A stretch of 64,000 bases of DNA. Origin: Rotaria sp. Silwood1. Taxonomy: Eukaryota; Rotifera; Eurotatoria; Philodinida; Philodinidae. The stretch lies in assembly GCA_905250075.1 (NCBI GenBank), contig CAJNOP010000024.1, positions 244,508-308,507 of the forward strand, given 5' to 3'. Positions 46,169 to 60,173 of this stretch are shown one piece after another (positions within the stretch are counted from its first letter, which is position 1; every line of letters begins with the position of its first letter). Under the pieces are notes generated by a model that was not told where the DNA came from, made no database searches, and was given only the letters and a program-made list of their open reading frames with translations. Made by a program: the position numbers and the translations under genes.

Positions 46169-48799
46169 ATGAATTCCAGTTCAGATCTATATGGTAACAA
46201 TGCATGGGTAAGTTGAACGAAATTTAATTTTTTTGTTTACAAAAAAATAATATTCATATCGTAGAATTCAATATTTTATCAATTATATACTGATAAAATT
46301 TCTGTTTTTAGGTGATGACATCAACCGGATTAGTTTATATGATGACACCTGCATTAGCATGTTTTTATGGTGGTTTAGTTGAAAACAAAAATTTTCTCAA
46401 TCAATTGTTTCTATCAGTTGTTTGTATGGCAATTGTACCTGTTCAATGGTGTTTATTCGGTTATTCATTTGCTTTTGGACCAGGAAATTCAGTATTCGGC
46501 TCATTTGAATATGCTTTACAACGTAAAGCTGCTCTTATTAGTGTGTATGGTGAATATGTCGATAACATCGATACAACTACGGTTTCAACATTCGTACTCA
46601 TTGCTTTTGAATGCTCATTTGCAACTCTGACTCCAGCATTAATTAGTGGTGCTGTTGTTGGAAGAATGAAACTTATTCCATATATAATATTTATTTTTCT
46701 TTGGACAACTTTATGTTATGATCCTCTGGCAAGATGGATGCTTTTTCATGAAGGTTGGCTGTATAAAATGGGTATCATCGATTTTGCTGGCGGTCTTGTT
46801 GTTCATGTATCAAGTGGAATATCAGGATTAGTTGCTGCTGTTATTCTGGGTTCACGAGCTCATTTTGATCCGGATGTCGCAATTACAGGTTCCAGTAATC
46901 TTCCGTTTACTATTTTGGGCACAGGCCTGCTCTGGGTCGGCTGGATAGGGTTCAATGGAGGTTCAGCACTTTCTGCTAATGGTACGTAACGATAAGTTGA
47001 ATTTCTTTTATTCATTCTGAATGAATTTTGAACCAAAAACACAAGAGTTTGAAATCACCTGAACAATCTTGTTCAATATTAGGATATAAATTATTATAAA
47101 ACTACAATTTGTGTAGACCTATAAGATGATATCCCTTCAAAACTGAACTTGAAGGCTAGTACATTCAAAGCACAAAAGATTTTTCAGCATATATTGCAGT
47201 TGTAGTGGATAGACCATGATAAAACTTTTAGTTCTATATGATGAACCTTTCGGGAAATATTCAACGAACAAGAGTCAAAAAAAAGCTTATTTAGAAATTC
47301 AAAATTTTCTGTGGGTCCTGTTTTTAATACATTTAATATTTGTTTGTTTGAAACAGCATGTCAGGATGCAGAAAAAAGTTGAATAACTCGAAAAACTGCC
47401 AAAAACTAGCGCTCTAAGTATAAAACTCTCTTTAGCATAATATTAAAAAAATTTAATTAAAAAGAAAAGGACTCTCATATTCTACATTTTGAAATGCTCC
47501 ATCAAACTAAAAACAGTTCACAAAGAATTCTCAGTTATCCAATCAACAAGCATATTTTTCAACAGAACATGACAAAAACCATCTGAAATTTTTTGAAAAA
47601 ATACGAGATGCAATATAAAAACGCATGTCGTTTATGAAATAGTAGACTTCGAGCTATTTTTATATGAATTCATTTTAATTTTAATTTCTTTTGAGGCGGC
47701 AATAGTCTTAAAGGATCCCTCTTCTTTCCAGATATTAAAATACAAGTTTTGTTCAACTTTTAGTTTTTCATCGCTAATTAACTCTCAAAATCTGTAGCAC
47801 AAAAAAAACTAACGCTACGATTATCCTTCACATGCAGTATTCTTCTAATGATAATGATTATTTCTTATTCCAAAGGTACTGAGAGCGTGAATCATGGACC
47901 TCTAACTTTGTTCAATACATTTAGTTTTTACTCACTTTAACTGGAGAATAAAATGCTGATACATACACAGAAAATTTTTTAGAGACGCTTTTTGTTCAAC
48001 TCATCGAGATCTATCGATTCTGAAAATTGCAAATATGTCGGATAAATTGTTCTTCAAATACCCTAGAACCTTGATAATAAAAATTGTTAATTCACCTCCA
48101 CAATTTCATTATGCGATAAATAGAAGTTCTTCTTTTATAGGTCTTGCTTCATTAGCTGTTGTTAATACAAATGTAAGTGCTGCATCAAGTATGATTATTT
48201 GGATGGTTCTTGATATTATAGTTGGTAACGCAAGAGGAAATACATCTAATGTTATTACAATTCGAGGTCTTTGTTCGGCTACTATTGTTGGATTTGTTGT
48301 AATAACACCAGCTGCTGGTTATGTACAGCCAGGTTATGCAATTTTAATGGGTTTTATTGGTGGTTTTATTGTTTATTTATTTCTTGATGGTAAAAAACGG
48401 TTTTTTCATGTTGATGATACCCTCGATGTATTTAGTTGTCATGGTTTGGGTGGTTTAATAGGAACAATTTTATCTGGATTATTTTGTCAAACAGATGTGA
48501 ATAGTGATGTAAATAATGGTGCATTTTATGGTAATCCTATACAACTTTGGTATCAATTAATTGGAATGTTTATAACTTGTACTTATTCAGCTGCATGTAC
48601 AGCAGTTATTCTATTATTAATGCATTTTACAATTGGTATTCGTATAGATCGAGTAGCTCAAGTTCGTGGTTTAGATAATATAGCACATGGAGTTATTGAA
48701 CAAGGTCAACCACAAACATTACAAGAAATAAAAATGGCTAATATGAGAAAAAGAATGGAAGAATCCAATAAAGTTGCAACAATTACAATTGAAACATAA
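46169..48799 (+). CDS. Ammonium transporter (Amt/MEP family)
   Basis: Three exons in phase: 46169-46207, 46312-46981 and 48141-48799, giving 455 aa, the usual length for Amt. The protein moves ammonium across membranes through 11 helices. The family signature is present: GIIDFAGGLVVHVSSG with Asp170 and pore His178, the second pore His337 in DVFSCHGLGGLIGT, and WVGWIGFNGGSALSAN. The N-terminus starts without a cleavable signal, as expected for eukaryotic and many bacterial Amts. The C-terminal tail is hydrophilic, with LDNIAHGVIEQGQP and a Lys/Glu-rich end. The second intron is ~1.16 kb and splits the protein after helix ~7. Animal Amt and Rh families both exist; this is Amt, not Rh. Origin (vertical or transferred) needs a tree. 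Confidence 0.93.
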
Positions 48800-49093
48800 C
48801 AGAACCAGATTTCTTTTTTGTTTTTGTAATACTACTAGTTTTTCTCGTGTCAGTATTCATGCTATCTGCTTAGAACGTTCATATATGAACATATATATCT
48901 CATTAATCTATTGTTAAAAACATATATGTAACAATGTTGTTTTGTCTTGTCTTCTTGTTTTCTAAATGTAAAATTAAAATATTAATCGGAGGACAAGAAA
49001 AAAACACAACAGCGCGAAAAGAAAATACTAGATAAAGAACAAAGAAAAATGTATATTAAATATGTCAAATTAAAGGAAGTATGACCATCTGAT

Positions 49094-52000
49094 TTAAGCC
49101 GTATTTGAATTTGACTGTTGTTGTTCAAGATTTTGTAATTCTTTGATTGTTTCATCATAGATTTTTCGTTTATTGATCAGATCATTTTGACGACGTTCTG
49201 TTTCTGGATGATGTGCCATTAAATATTCAAGTTTTTCTAGACTTGTACTACTTAATATTGAAGATTGTAAATCAAGTTGAGAAAATTGTTTTCGTACAAG
49301 TTGATATTCAATACGTTGAGGAAATGTTAAAATAATTCGTTGACATATAATGTCTTGCATTGTTAATATACGAATTTTATAGTCAATAATTTCTTCATCG
49401 ATTGTATTATCATTGACAACATTTGTTGTTGCAGGTAAAATTACTGGTCTTGATGATGAAACATACTCGGATGACGAACGAATGTCTGAAATTCACAAAA
49501 AAATCCTTTATTACGGATTGATCAACTCAAAGTTAAGATTAAAGAATTGTTCGAATAGATTGAATTCTATTGTAAAATCTGTTCAAATAGTTCAGTTTTC
49601 AAAATTAAGCTGTCCGAAAAATTTTGTCAAGAAAGTAAAAGTTGATTACATTGAACCCTAGTGATCCCACTGAGTCTAATCACTGGAGACGGGAAAGAAA
49701 GTTACCGTTATGTTAACAAGTAATAGGTAGCTGGTAAATTTGTAGATTCGATTCTTTCGTTAGGAAATAACTATTTAAAGAAAATCACCATTTTCTATAA
49801 TAATAGCCTTTCGTTGATAAACTTCTGTTGATTGACAATTGGTAACGTAACGGTAACTTTCCACCTAAAAGTGCCTATCTCAAAAAAGAACAAAAATAGC
49901 ACGGATGGATATCTCGTGAGAGAACCTCTTCATGTATCCAATCGCTTTTCGACCGAAATAATGTTTATTTGATCAGTAATAGAAAAATATAGAATTGTTT
50001 GGTTTTTTCACACTTTCTCTATTGAGATATTGAAATTTGACTGAGTTTTTCAACGAAAACTTGTGGTCATTTGAAAAATCAAGTTTCGACTTCAAACTTC
50101 GCATGGATAAAGTTTTCAATAAGATTGATTTGTTGAGCAAGTTGTAAAATTGTGATATCTCAGAAAACGGAGAGCCAGAACACCAAACTACTCTAGACTT
50201 GTCTATTACTCATTAATGAACATCGTTTCGGTCGAAAAACGATTTGACATCTCGAAAGACTTTCTCATCAGTTCGTCAAATGTGAGATTGTTGATCTCTA
50301 TCATTGACATAAAGTATAAACAACAAAAGTTGAACTTATTTAGAGATTAAACAGGAAGAAAATTTTTGTTTCTGAAGATTCTCTATCGATTTGAAACTGA
50401 CCGTTAGTATCTGAAGTGAGATTTTCGGGAATATCCTGTCGTGAAGTAGGCCATAAGTTACTCCAAACTATAAGAACATATATAGAGAAAGACAATATTT
50501 GCGAATAAAATCTAGTCTATTTACATGAAGATGAACGATTTGTTGAAGAATTATTTGGTCGAGATATTTTAACTGGTGGACTAAATTCTTCATCAAGATC
50601 ATCATCATTATCTTCACTCATTGCACCATTGGTTCGTTTTAATGATGTTGTTATAGAATTTGTTGATACATTTGTTGTTGTATAAGGTATTCGCGCTGAT
50701 TGTACAATTGTTGTTGTTAAGGCATCATGAGAATTTTGTTGGTGTATACGTTTAATTCGTTTTAATGTTTCTTTGTATAATGGATTATCAGCATACACAA
50801 ATGATTCCTCCATTTCAAGCATTAATTCTAACTCATTATGACATTCTGACTTTAATTGTTGCTCAAGAGTTTCGTGCATTAAACGTATTTGATTTAATAA
50901 ATTTGGACGCATATGAAATACTTTATTGATTACATTTGATATAACATTATTTGTACGTTCAATCATATGTGATAAATATTGTTCCATTGGCACACGTATG
51001 GCTTTTATATAATTAAGACATACAGTTTTTGTTACACGAAATAAAATGTACTGAAATACAATAATCAATGTTTAATATAAAGATTAATGAAAAAATATAA
51101 GAAAATCTTATAAATATGTCAAAGATATTCGTAGAAATGAACTTTTTTTTATGATATAATTCAAGTAAATTTTCTTTTGTTATACTTCTAGAAATTCACT
51201 TTATTAGAGCACGATTTGAAATTTGACATAGAGAAAGCCTTAACGAGAAAATTTTTTTTATGAATGTTTCTATCCTAAGATACAGCTATGGTTTAAGTGT
51301 ATCTTTCACAACATTCATTATAAAAAACTTCCATTAATACATATAGTCTCAACTCAAAAGGGACTTATCAGTTGAAGAACTTCTCTCATAAGATAGAAGA
51401 AAGACGATCATAAGAAAGATCATTTTAATCCTTTCGATATCAGTATCTTCTACAAGAAAATACTGGAAGAATTAGTAAATTCAGTGCTCTATTGGAAAAC
51501 TTACATCGGATGGTTCTGGTCCTTGTGTAGCAATCATAGCTGATTTGATTAATTGAATAAGTTGAGTATTCTCAAATTTACAATTATGCATATTTTTATA
51601 AAATTGTTGATTTAATTCATTTCTCTTAGCATACAATGGATTATTCACTTGTGCACCTTCTTCAACTCCATGAATTTCTGTACGAAATAATTGCATAGCA
51701 GCAAATAATTTATCAGTTAAATATCTTGAACGTGCTTCATTTGTAAGTAATAATTGTGTATAATCATCAATACCTAAATGACGAAGTTGTTGTTCAATAT
51801 TGTTAATTTTTCCACGTAAATCTGTAATAAGATGTGGTAAAGATTGTTTAATATTTCGAACAAGTTCACGAGTTAAAAATCGTGCTAATGATGGACAACC
51901 ACGTCTTTCAATTGGTACGGATTGAAATTTTGATGATTTCGAAAAAAATTGTTCTTCTTTACGAAGTGCTTCACCTAAAATTATAATGATTTATTAAAAC

Positions 52001-53034
52001 TAAATAATAATTCTTTGATTTACACATACTTAATTCAATATTATTATCAATATCTTCTTGTGTACGACATTTAACCATTAAATAACCATGTTTTAATGGA
52101 ATACGTTTATTATCAAATACTTCTAATAATTTTTGTTCAGCACCACGATCAACAAGATCAAGTTTTGTTAAAACACCAACTAAAATTTTGTATCAAAAAA
52201 AAAGAAAAATGAAAATTTGAAATGAAAAAAATTCCTCGTACTTGTTCGTTCACCATCGGGATCAAACATTTTAGCATATTTAATAGCTGCTGATGTTTCA
52301 ATATCATTACAAGCTTGAATAATAGCAAGAATAATTGTTGATGGTTTATCAAGATATTCTTGTATTAATTCTTCAATTATATTAACTGATGCACTATCTT
52401 GTTGTTTTGATGTTACTTGTATTATACCTGGTAGATCAATTAATGTTAAATTTGGTAACCAAGGTGCTTGAATATTAAGTAAAAGAACTTGTTTGGATAT
52501 TTGATCACGATTACTTGTTAAACGATTTTGTTCATGATTTATATGTTGACCAATATCATGTGCATTCGGAATATTATCTCGTATGAGACGACCAGAACAT
52601 TCAAGACTTGCATGCCATGTTGATGAACGACGCATACGAAGTTCAAGAGGACATTTTGTTGTCATATGTTGACCACCGCGCGGTAGAGGAATACTAGATA
52701 AAGCTTCTAAAACACTACTTTTACCTGAAATATAATAATTTTTTTAATGATATATTTAATGAAAAATATAAAAAACAAACCTGAACTTTGTTCACCAATA
52801 ACGACAATAGCTGGTAGATCAATTGTTGTATCTATATCAGCGATTCGATTTCGAACTTGAATTAGAAAAAATAAGAAAACTATGAGTTTCTTTTCGTATT
52901 TTGAAAAAAGATTTACTTTGATCAATAGTTGTAAGTAAAGGAGCGATCTCTTCATCATAACTCTCAGTAAGAGCTAATGAAGGATGATCGATTTTAGAAG
53001 CAGATGAAGTTGACATTCGATTCCGAGAAGACAT
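49094..53034 (-). CDS. Dynamin-superfamily GTPase, Mx-like
   Basis: Seven exons in phase: 53034-52917, 52855-52781, 52724-52242, 52179-52030, 51974-51505, 51050-50525 and 49485-49094, giving 737 aa. Dynamins are large GTPases that self-assemble on membranes or targets; Mx proteins are the antiviral branch. G1 is GEQSSGKSS (about 60-68), followed by LPRGGQHMTTKCPLELRM; G3 is LIDLPGI; G4 is TKLD in GVLTKLDLVDRG. The KHGYLMVKCR...ELSEALRKEEQFF stretch after G4 is very Mx/fungal-dynamin like. A middle/stalk region and a C-terminal GED (LMAHHPETERRQNDLINKRK) follow. There is no PH or proline-rich domain. An Asp/Ser-rich loop (AMSEDNDDDLDEEFSPP) precedes the GED, in the place of the DRP1 variable region. 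Foldback elements lie in the last two introns. Confidence 0.9.
49915..50275. mobile_element. Foldback MITE-like element, copy C (dynamin last intron)
   Basis: The left arm (~49915-49985, CGCTTTTCGACCGAAATAAT) and right arm (50195-50275, CATCGTTTCGGTCGAAAAAC) are imperfect reverse complements over ~70 bp. The interior shares GATATCTCAGAAAACGGAGA and CAAACTACTCTAGAC with copy B (CATCTCAGAAACAAAGGCC, AACTATTCTAGAG). This places it in the same family. Confidence 0.65.
51333..51395. mobile_element. Foldback family, partial copy D (dynamin intron 5)
   Basis: ACATATAGTCTCAACTCAAA followed by GGGACTTATCAGTTGAAGAA and TTCTCTCATAAG matches the right-arm consensus of copies A and B. I could not find its left arm, so it may be a solo arm or a strongly decayed copy. 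Confidence 0.45.
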
Positions 53035-56000
53035 ATCTAATTGAATAAATGAAAGAAGAATTATGAAGAAGAAAAATTATGTTAAATGATTCATTGGGAA
53101 TTCTTTAAAGCACTTATTGGTTGAGTGAGTGGATATTAAATGCGTCCATACGATCGATGTCGCTACTCGATGATATTGCAAAATAGTAATTCAATCGAAC
53201 AAACTTCTTGAGAGTTTATAATTTTGATTCAAGGAATTTTCGGCTGGAGCCCGAAGAAATCGCAAAACTAAAAATATATTTTCTGATGATCTTTAAGAAT
53301 AGATCATCTCGATAATATTGTGTAGGATCTTTTATATCAATCATTATGAGAAGTTCTTATTAAAGAAAGCTTGTTTCTTGTACTACTGTTATTGTTGTTC
53401 GACTGGTGTGAGTCAAAAATCTAAAAATCAATATGACTTCGATATTAATATTTCTCAAGAAATGATCTCTCAAACTATTAAACATGCCTTGGAATGCTTT
53501 GATTCATTTTGCTTAACACAACAAAAAGGAGTCTACTCTTTTGTATGAATTTAGATTAGGTACTTTTTGCCAGAATACACATGCTATCTTTAAAAATCTG
53601 TACTGTGCTCTTGAGTTTGAGTCTATTGTTTTGAAAACAGCGTCTATTAATGATTGTTACAATCGTTGGTCAAATCGAATTTAACACAGCTCGTTGTTTC
53701 CAAGCGGCAACTACATGCATGGTGGAAACTGCTCCACAATAGTTGCAAGTAGTGTCGAGATAAATTCAAGTCTGATGCCGAAAATATTTTAAAGTAGCTT
53801 AAAGTACATTAAAATATAGTAAAATATACAAGTAAGATGTTTTCCATTGAGTTTAACCCTTCGTTGTTGTCGTGAGGTTCAGGGAGACACACTCTGGTTT
53901 TTCGTGCAGTACCAAATGAAGATTTCCTGCTTCGGATTAGTTCTCTTCTTTAATCTCTAGTCTTTTGTTGGTAAAAAGAACCCGTATGAGAGATCTTGAA
54001 TATATCTAAAAATGGAAAAATGCAGCTGCTGATTTGCATGAGCCTTACAACAACTACAGTTTTATGAACATCATTTGTCGTTTGTTTTCTGTTCGTCTTT
54101 CTCATTCAAAGAGCATTTGAATGGTAACTTGTCAGGCGTGCGAAGAAAAAGATTAAAAAGACCTTCTGTATTCAACACAGAAACTCAAATATGAATAACA
54201 TCCTCATCACTAAATACAATTTCATATATGAGCATATGCGCATATATGTACCATTCTAGAAGAAATTGATTCAATATAAGATTTCTTTTAGTTGTCATCA
54301 ATCTTGTTATGAAAAAGATTTCAGACTATCTTTTTTTTTCAATATTATATATCTATATATTGCCACCAATAGAACTGATGCGTCAGACTTTATAGAAAAA
54401 GAGCATCTAGACTTTTATATGACACAAATAAAAAGTTTGAATAAAGTAACAATATCTTTTTTTTTTGATTATTTCTATGAATGAGTTCAGGCGAACTCCA
54501 AGAGAACAATGAAGTACAAAAATGAGGACAATATAACGATGGCTTAAGCCACGTTAATGTACTTAACTGTATTTGGAACTACAAAAGTATGATATTTCCA
54601 TTTTGGTATATACTCGTACTCCTTGAAGTGATGAATCGGTTTTTATCGAACTTTCAACAGTGTTTTAAGATGAGATGTCAAGAAATATCTAAAAAATGAA
54701 TTTGCGCGCAATAAAAAGGTCGAAAAAAAAATGAGCAGAATTTATGATGAAGCATTTATTAGTAAAAATTGGATCAAGGAAATATAACTAGTAGTCATAT
54801 TGAGCACTCCGCTTTTTTACATTGACATCTGTTGCATGCAATCTGGGCCGAAATTCATATAATGCAACGTTGTTCTCGTGTATCAAACAAAGTTAAATTG
54901 AATGAAAAAATTTTCTTATGCAATTAAATACATTTGTCTTCTTTTAATTCATGTACTTTTTCAATGATGAAAAATAATTACATAATACAGCAAAAGAACG
55001 TTGTCATTAATTACTTATTTGCTTTTCAGTATTATTGCTTCGAAGTTGAAAATAGGACATGAGATTATTAGTCACGAATAGTAAAACAATGACTTTCAAG
55101 AATTCACACTTTGTTAAAAAAAAACTTCAAATGCAACTCGTTTAGGTATCTTTTAGGTATATATGTAATATGGATAATCAAATATACAAAACGAATTTTA
55201 AATAAAATTTAATGATTTGCTTTTCTTAGTTACAAAGAGAATTGTTAACCAATGCATTGTTCAGCGATTGAAATCTTTCGATAATTTTTTTTTCTGTGCT
55301 CTTCTTAGTTTCAAGAAGGTAACAATTCAGCTGATAGGTTTACATCTCTAATCTCAATTAAATGTTCCTTATACGACTGATTTAAATTCGTTACTTTAGT
55401 AGTGATATATAATTATTCACGATTCACTTCTATTATGACTGTAAACTTTTAGGTACTAATAATGAATAATACAAATCAGTTGATTATCTTGTATTTTAAA
55501 ACCTGGTGATAGCTTTACTATTTTTTAGTCTATTTGAATCTATAAAAGCAACTCTATGTTCTCCATTAGAAATGTACAAGATCAAATATTTAGTCCTTAT
55601 CTGGGTCACCGGAACCAGGATTCGAACTACAGGAGACAAACTTTGCCGAGATCAAGATCGGAATCATATGAAGGAGAATTGACTGAGGTTGATACTAAGA
55701 GAAAAAGTTATGCCAACCTGACTTAACTATTCTAGCTAAATATTCCTTAATTCTACGCGAATTATCTGATAAATCATATCTATCAGAGCATAATTCAAAA
55801 GAAGATAACTCAAAAAAAGTAGTAGTTGTGGATTAAATTAATAAAAAAACCGAATATTGAAGGAGTTTTTCAATTTTACAAGAGTTTTCTCTAGACCACT
55901 CACATCTCTATTTTCGGCTGAACTTCTAATTAGCAACCAAGACATTAATAACTCATGAAATATTCTTTCAATTGATTGATGTAAAGCATTTAAAATTTCA

Positions 56001-56289
56001 GTGTTTTCATATATTTTTCTTTTTACAGTTATTAATATATCTTATTCGATGATCATTTCATTCATACAATAAAAATTCTAATTCGCTATTTCATATAATT
56101 ATTTAATTATATGCACAAAGAAAAGAAACGTTGCTTTAATTTTGTCAAATACAAAAAAAAACAAACGAAACGAGAAAGAAGACAAACAGAAAAAAAAAGT
56201 GAAGAATTATTGAAAAAAAAATATGTTGCAAATAATCGTTCAAAAGCGCGCGCACACACACACAAACACACATATAAATGCTTTATAGT
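53035..56289. other. 3.2-kb intergenic region
   Basis: Upstream of the dynamin gene and downstream of the ARID3 gene. It contains a compound stem-loop at 53707-53746 and a degenerate TTAAAGTAC run near 53790-53830. No gene supported. Confidence 0.45.
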
Positions 56290-59200
56290 TCACTCTTTGC
56301 TACCGGTACATGTTGTTGCATATAATGTGCCCTGATAAGCAATTCCATTTAATTCAATGGAAAGTTGAATTGATTTTTCATTTGATTGTTGTTGAAGATT
56401 ATTCTCTAGAAAAGACAAAATGAAGAAATTTTTCTTTTAATTTCATGTAATTCAAAATTATATTAAAATAAAATTACCTTTTGCAATTATATTTAGTTTA
56501 CTAACTTGTGATAATAATGATGAATTATTTGTTGTTGAAGGTGTAAAACAATTTGAATGAATTAAATTATTATTTATTGTTGAAACAAATTTTTTTATAT
56601 TATCATCATTTTGTTTAGATGAAAATGATGGTGAAATACTTCGTTTTATTGTTGATGGAGATGTTAAATGATGATGATGATCATCAAATGAAGATATACG
56701 TGAAGCTGTTGGTGTTATTTCATTAACATCACGTGATGATGATGATGATGCTGCTGCTGCAGCTGCAAGAAAAAATGGATGAGATAATGCAGCAGCCATT
56801 GCAGCATGATTTGAATCCACTAAAATAATATAAATATATATGATAAAGAAAATCTCGTATGAATAAATTTCTTTACAAGGTCTGTGTGCAAGTGGACTAG
56901 CAAGAAAAGAATTTGCTGCTGCAGCTGCTGTTGTTGTTGGTGGTGGTGGCGGTGGTGGTGGAGGCATAATTTGTGGCGGTGATGAATATTCAAATGTATA
57001 AGACGGTCGACGACCTTCACGTCGATTTCCTTCTATTATAGAGATGAATAAATGATATATTGTTATCTAGGAGAAAAGGTTTCCTATTCTATATTACCAA
57101 TCGCTGCTTGTAATTCACTTGGTGAACTTAATTGTAATTTTTCACATTCATATGGATATAAATATTTCATATATCTTAAGAAATAAAAATAAAAACAAAT
57201 TAAAACTATATTATATCTTTCTCATGATGAATTAAACAAAGAAACACAAAAGAGAATCTAGACTATAAACAAATTGATTTCTCATCATATATGTTCAAGA
57301 CATTGACATATGATAAATGATAGACAACATATGCGAATGAGAGAAAGAGAGAAAGAGAGAAAGAAAAACTCTTGATGTTAATCAGGTTTTATTAGTCCAA
57401 CACGCTATATATGTCAACACTTGAGAGAAAAAATATTTATACATACTGTGTACGTAGAGTAAATGCAGCACTAGTAATCGAACTTGGTAAATTAAGACCT
57501 TTCGTCACTTCACGCCATAATTTCTTGTTAATGACTTCAACTAAACCGCCTTTACCAACAACCAAACGAAATAATTCATCTTGATTAAAAATTAAAAATA
57601 AAAAATTTCAGTTTTTTTTTTTTCTTTAATATAAAATGAAATGTGTACTAACATAAATCAAGTACATGTTTAGCCATAATGGGTATTCTATTAACCGGAG
57701 TACCTTTTCAATTAAAATAAAAATAGAAAATAAATTCTTATTGGATAGATTTTTGTATTTAATACTAACCACGCTTTTGCATGAATGCAAATAAATCATC
57801 AAGAAATTCTTTACGTTTTGGTTCGTCGGATAATTCATAGAGCTAGAATATAAAGAGAACGACTTTTTTCATTAGATTAATTCACTACAAGACAGGAAAT
57901 TTATCAATAATTTGCTTCTCCTCCCGAAGAATTATTCTAATCGAGCGTATATATACAACGATGATTTGTTTATTTGTCTCTATTAAGAAAAAAGAAAGAC
58001 TATCTTCTATGTCTTTCTTAGCTATAACTTGTAATTGTGATCGATGAAGCTTTTCAAGATATACATACACAAGTGGTCGACCGGCTTTCTGCTCGATTTG
58101 ACCGACCTTCTTATTGATAAGAAGAAGAAGAAAAAAAAAGAGCGAAGTTCATCGTTTTATATTCTTTTTGACTATAAAACAAAAACGTGTCTTACATATT
58201 GGATAAGACTGATATAGAATAAATAAAAACACACACACATACAATATATACATATATGTTTTTTAAGCTGATTTTATTTTAATAATAATGATTGACAGCA
58301 GCTGGAAATTCTCATTTTTATTTCTTAAGTGAAATAGAATAGTCCATAAAAAGAAATCTTTTTCTTTAAGATGTTCATTTATTTTCTCGTCAACCATCTG
58401 CCTCTAAACAATGCAATTAGTAGCAAATAATCGATATTGCCGCGAGCTGTGCTGTTTCTTTTTGCGACATTCTGTATATATATCTTTTGATGATCAAGCA
58501 TTTTCCTATGAATCAAGATATGGAAACACACACTAATTGTTGATCCATCTCGTTTGTATGCATATAAAGCAAAACACATAAGCCCATCAATAATCGAAAG
58601 ATTCTTCACATATTTATAAATGAGCAAGCTAATGTGTCTTTTTCTTTTTCTTCTATGAAAGCAATTAGTCGATATATATGTGAGACTGACATGGATATAT
58701 ATTCTTTTTTTTTCTTGCTTTAATGTAAACGATAAATTGATCATCAGACAACAAGAAAAAACTGACTGGCCTTAATCGAAAGAAAATTGTACTACGGAAA
58801 AAAAAAGAAAAGAAATTAGTCTTATGGGATAGGTACAAACGAAACAACAGCTGCATGAGTATAAACGTTTATTGATGGATATAAATAGGCCAATAGTTCT
58901 TCTTTATAATTATATAAACCTGATCAAGAAAGGAAAAAAAAATACCAACAGAAATGTCAGTTAAGCTATATTGATCACAATATCTGATTGTAATTTACTT
59001 AGCTAAAAGAGAATGAAAACAGACACATTATAACATTTCTTCTAACCTTCAACTTGATAATTATTTTTCGATCTAATCAACTGAAATAATGTTTGTATGT
59101 TGATATGTCAGAATATCAACAATACAAAAAGAAAAAAGAAATAGAAAAGAAAAGAATTCTCTATTCTCATGCGATATTAATGTTGAGAAAGAATTTTAAA

Positions 59201-60134
59201 TAATCAATCTTTTTTATTCTCGCTCTAATTACCTAATAAATAAATAATAAGAAATATTTGCGTGTCTATTCATACAGATGGTGAACGTTCTCTTCTTTAT
59301 TCAGATTAATATATATGTATATATGTTCTTTTGTCTGTGTTCGCCTTGATCTACCTTTGATAGATGTATTGATATATTTAACCTATGAAATTATTGTGCA
59401 AGATGAAGAGAGAAGATCGATGTGCTTTTGATTTCTCTCTTAACTCGTGTGTCTTCAATAATAGATAAGTGCTACTTATGAAAAAGAGCATAGATGAATG
59501 AGCCTTTGTTACATCTCTTGTGGTACTCAATCTATATATATATTATATATACATATACCAAACATTTCAATTAATTATTGCCTCAAAGCTATCAACACTC
59601 GTTCGTTCTACAAAAGAAAGAGCGAGTGATGCACACAATCCAAATGATGTGCAAACAGAAGCAATAGATAGATCTCGATAGAGATAGAGAAACAGTCAGA
59701 CAGAACCTAATTGATTTCTACTCAATCAAATATCAGATAATAAATATCAATTTACCTGACGAAATTGTTCTTCAAAAGTCCTAAACAAAACAAAGAAATG
59801 ATTATTTATTTTTCTATAATAGATATTGAAATTTTACCATTCAGTTGTACTACCAGAATTTGATTGATTTCCACTATCATCTGAACTTGGTGATTTTGGT
59901 TGTTGATGATCAGAAGATGATTGAATTTGTGAAACAATATTTGCTGTTGGAGATAGAATTGATGGAGTTGTTGGATTTGTCCATGGATATGAATGAAAAT
60001 TATATGGATTTTGTTGTTGTTGTTGTTGTTGTTGATATAAAGCAGCTGCTAAAAAACGATCTCGTTCTTCTTTTGATAAACGATGAAATAATTGTTGTTG
60101 AATTTGTAATTGATGTAAAGGAGAATTTTCTTCA

Positions 60135-60173
<39 letters not shown>

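Noticed and set aside
55606-55650. tRNA B-box-like word (TTCGAATCCTGG on the minus strand)
   Set aside because: The T-arm does not pair properly, and no A box or acceptor stem lies at the right distance.
57626-58070. Frames overlapping the ARID3 introns on the minus strand
   Set aside because: Shadows of the ARID exons read in the wrong frame or through introns.
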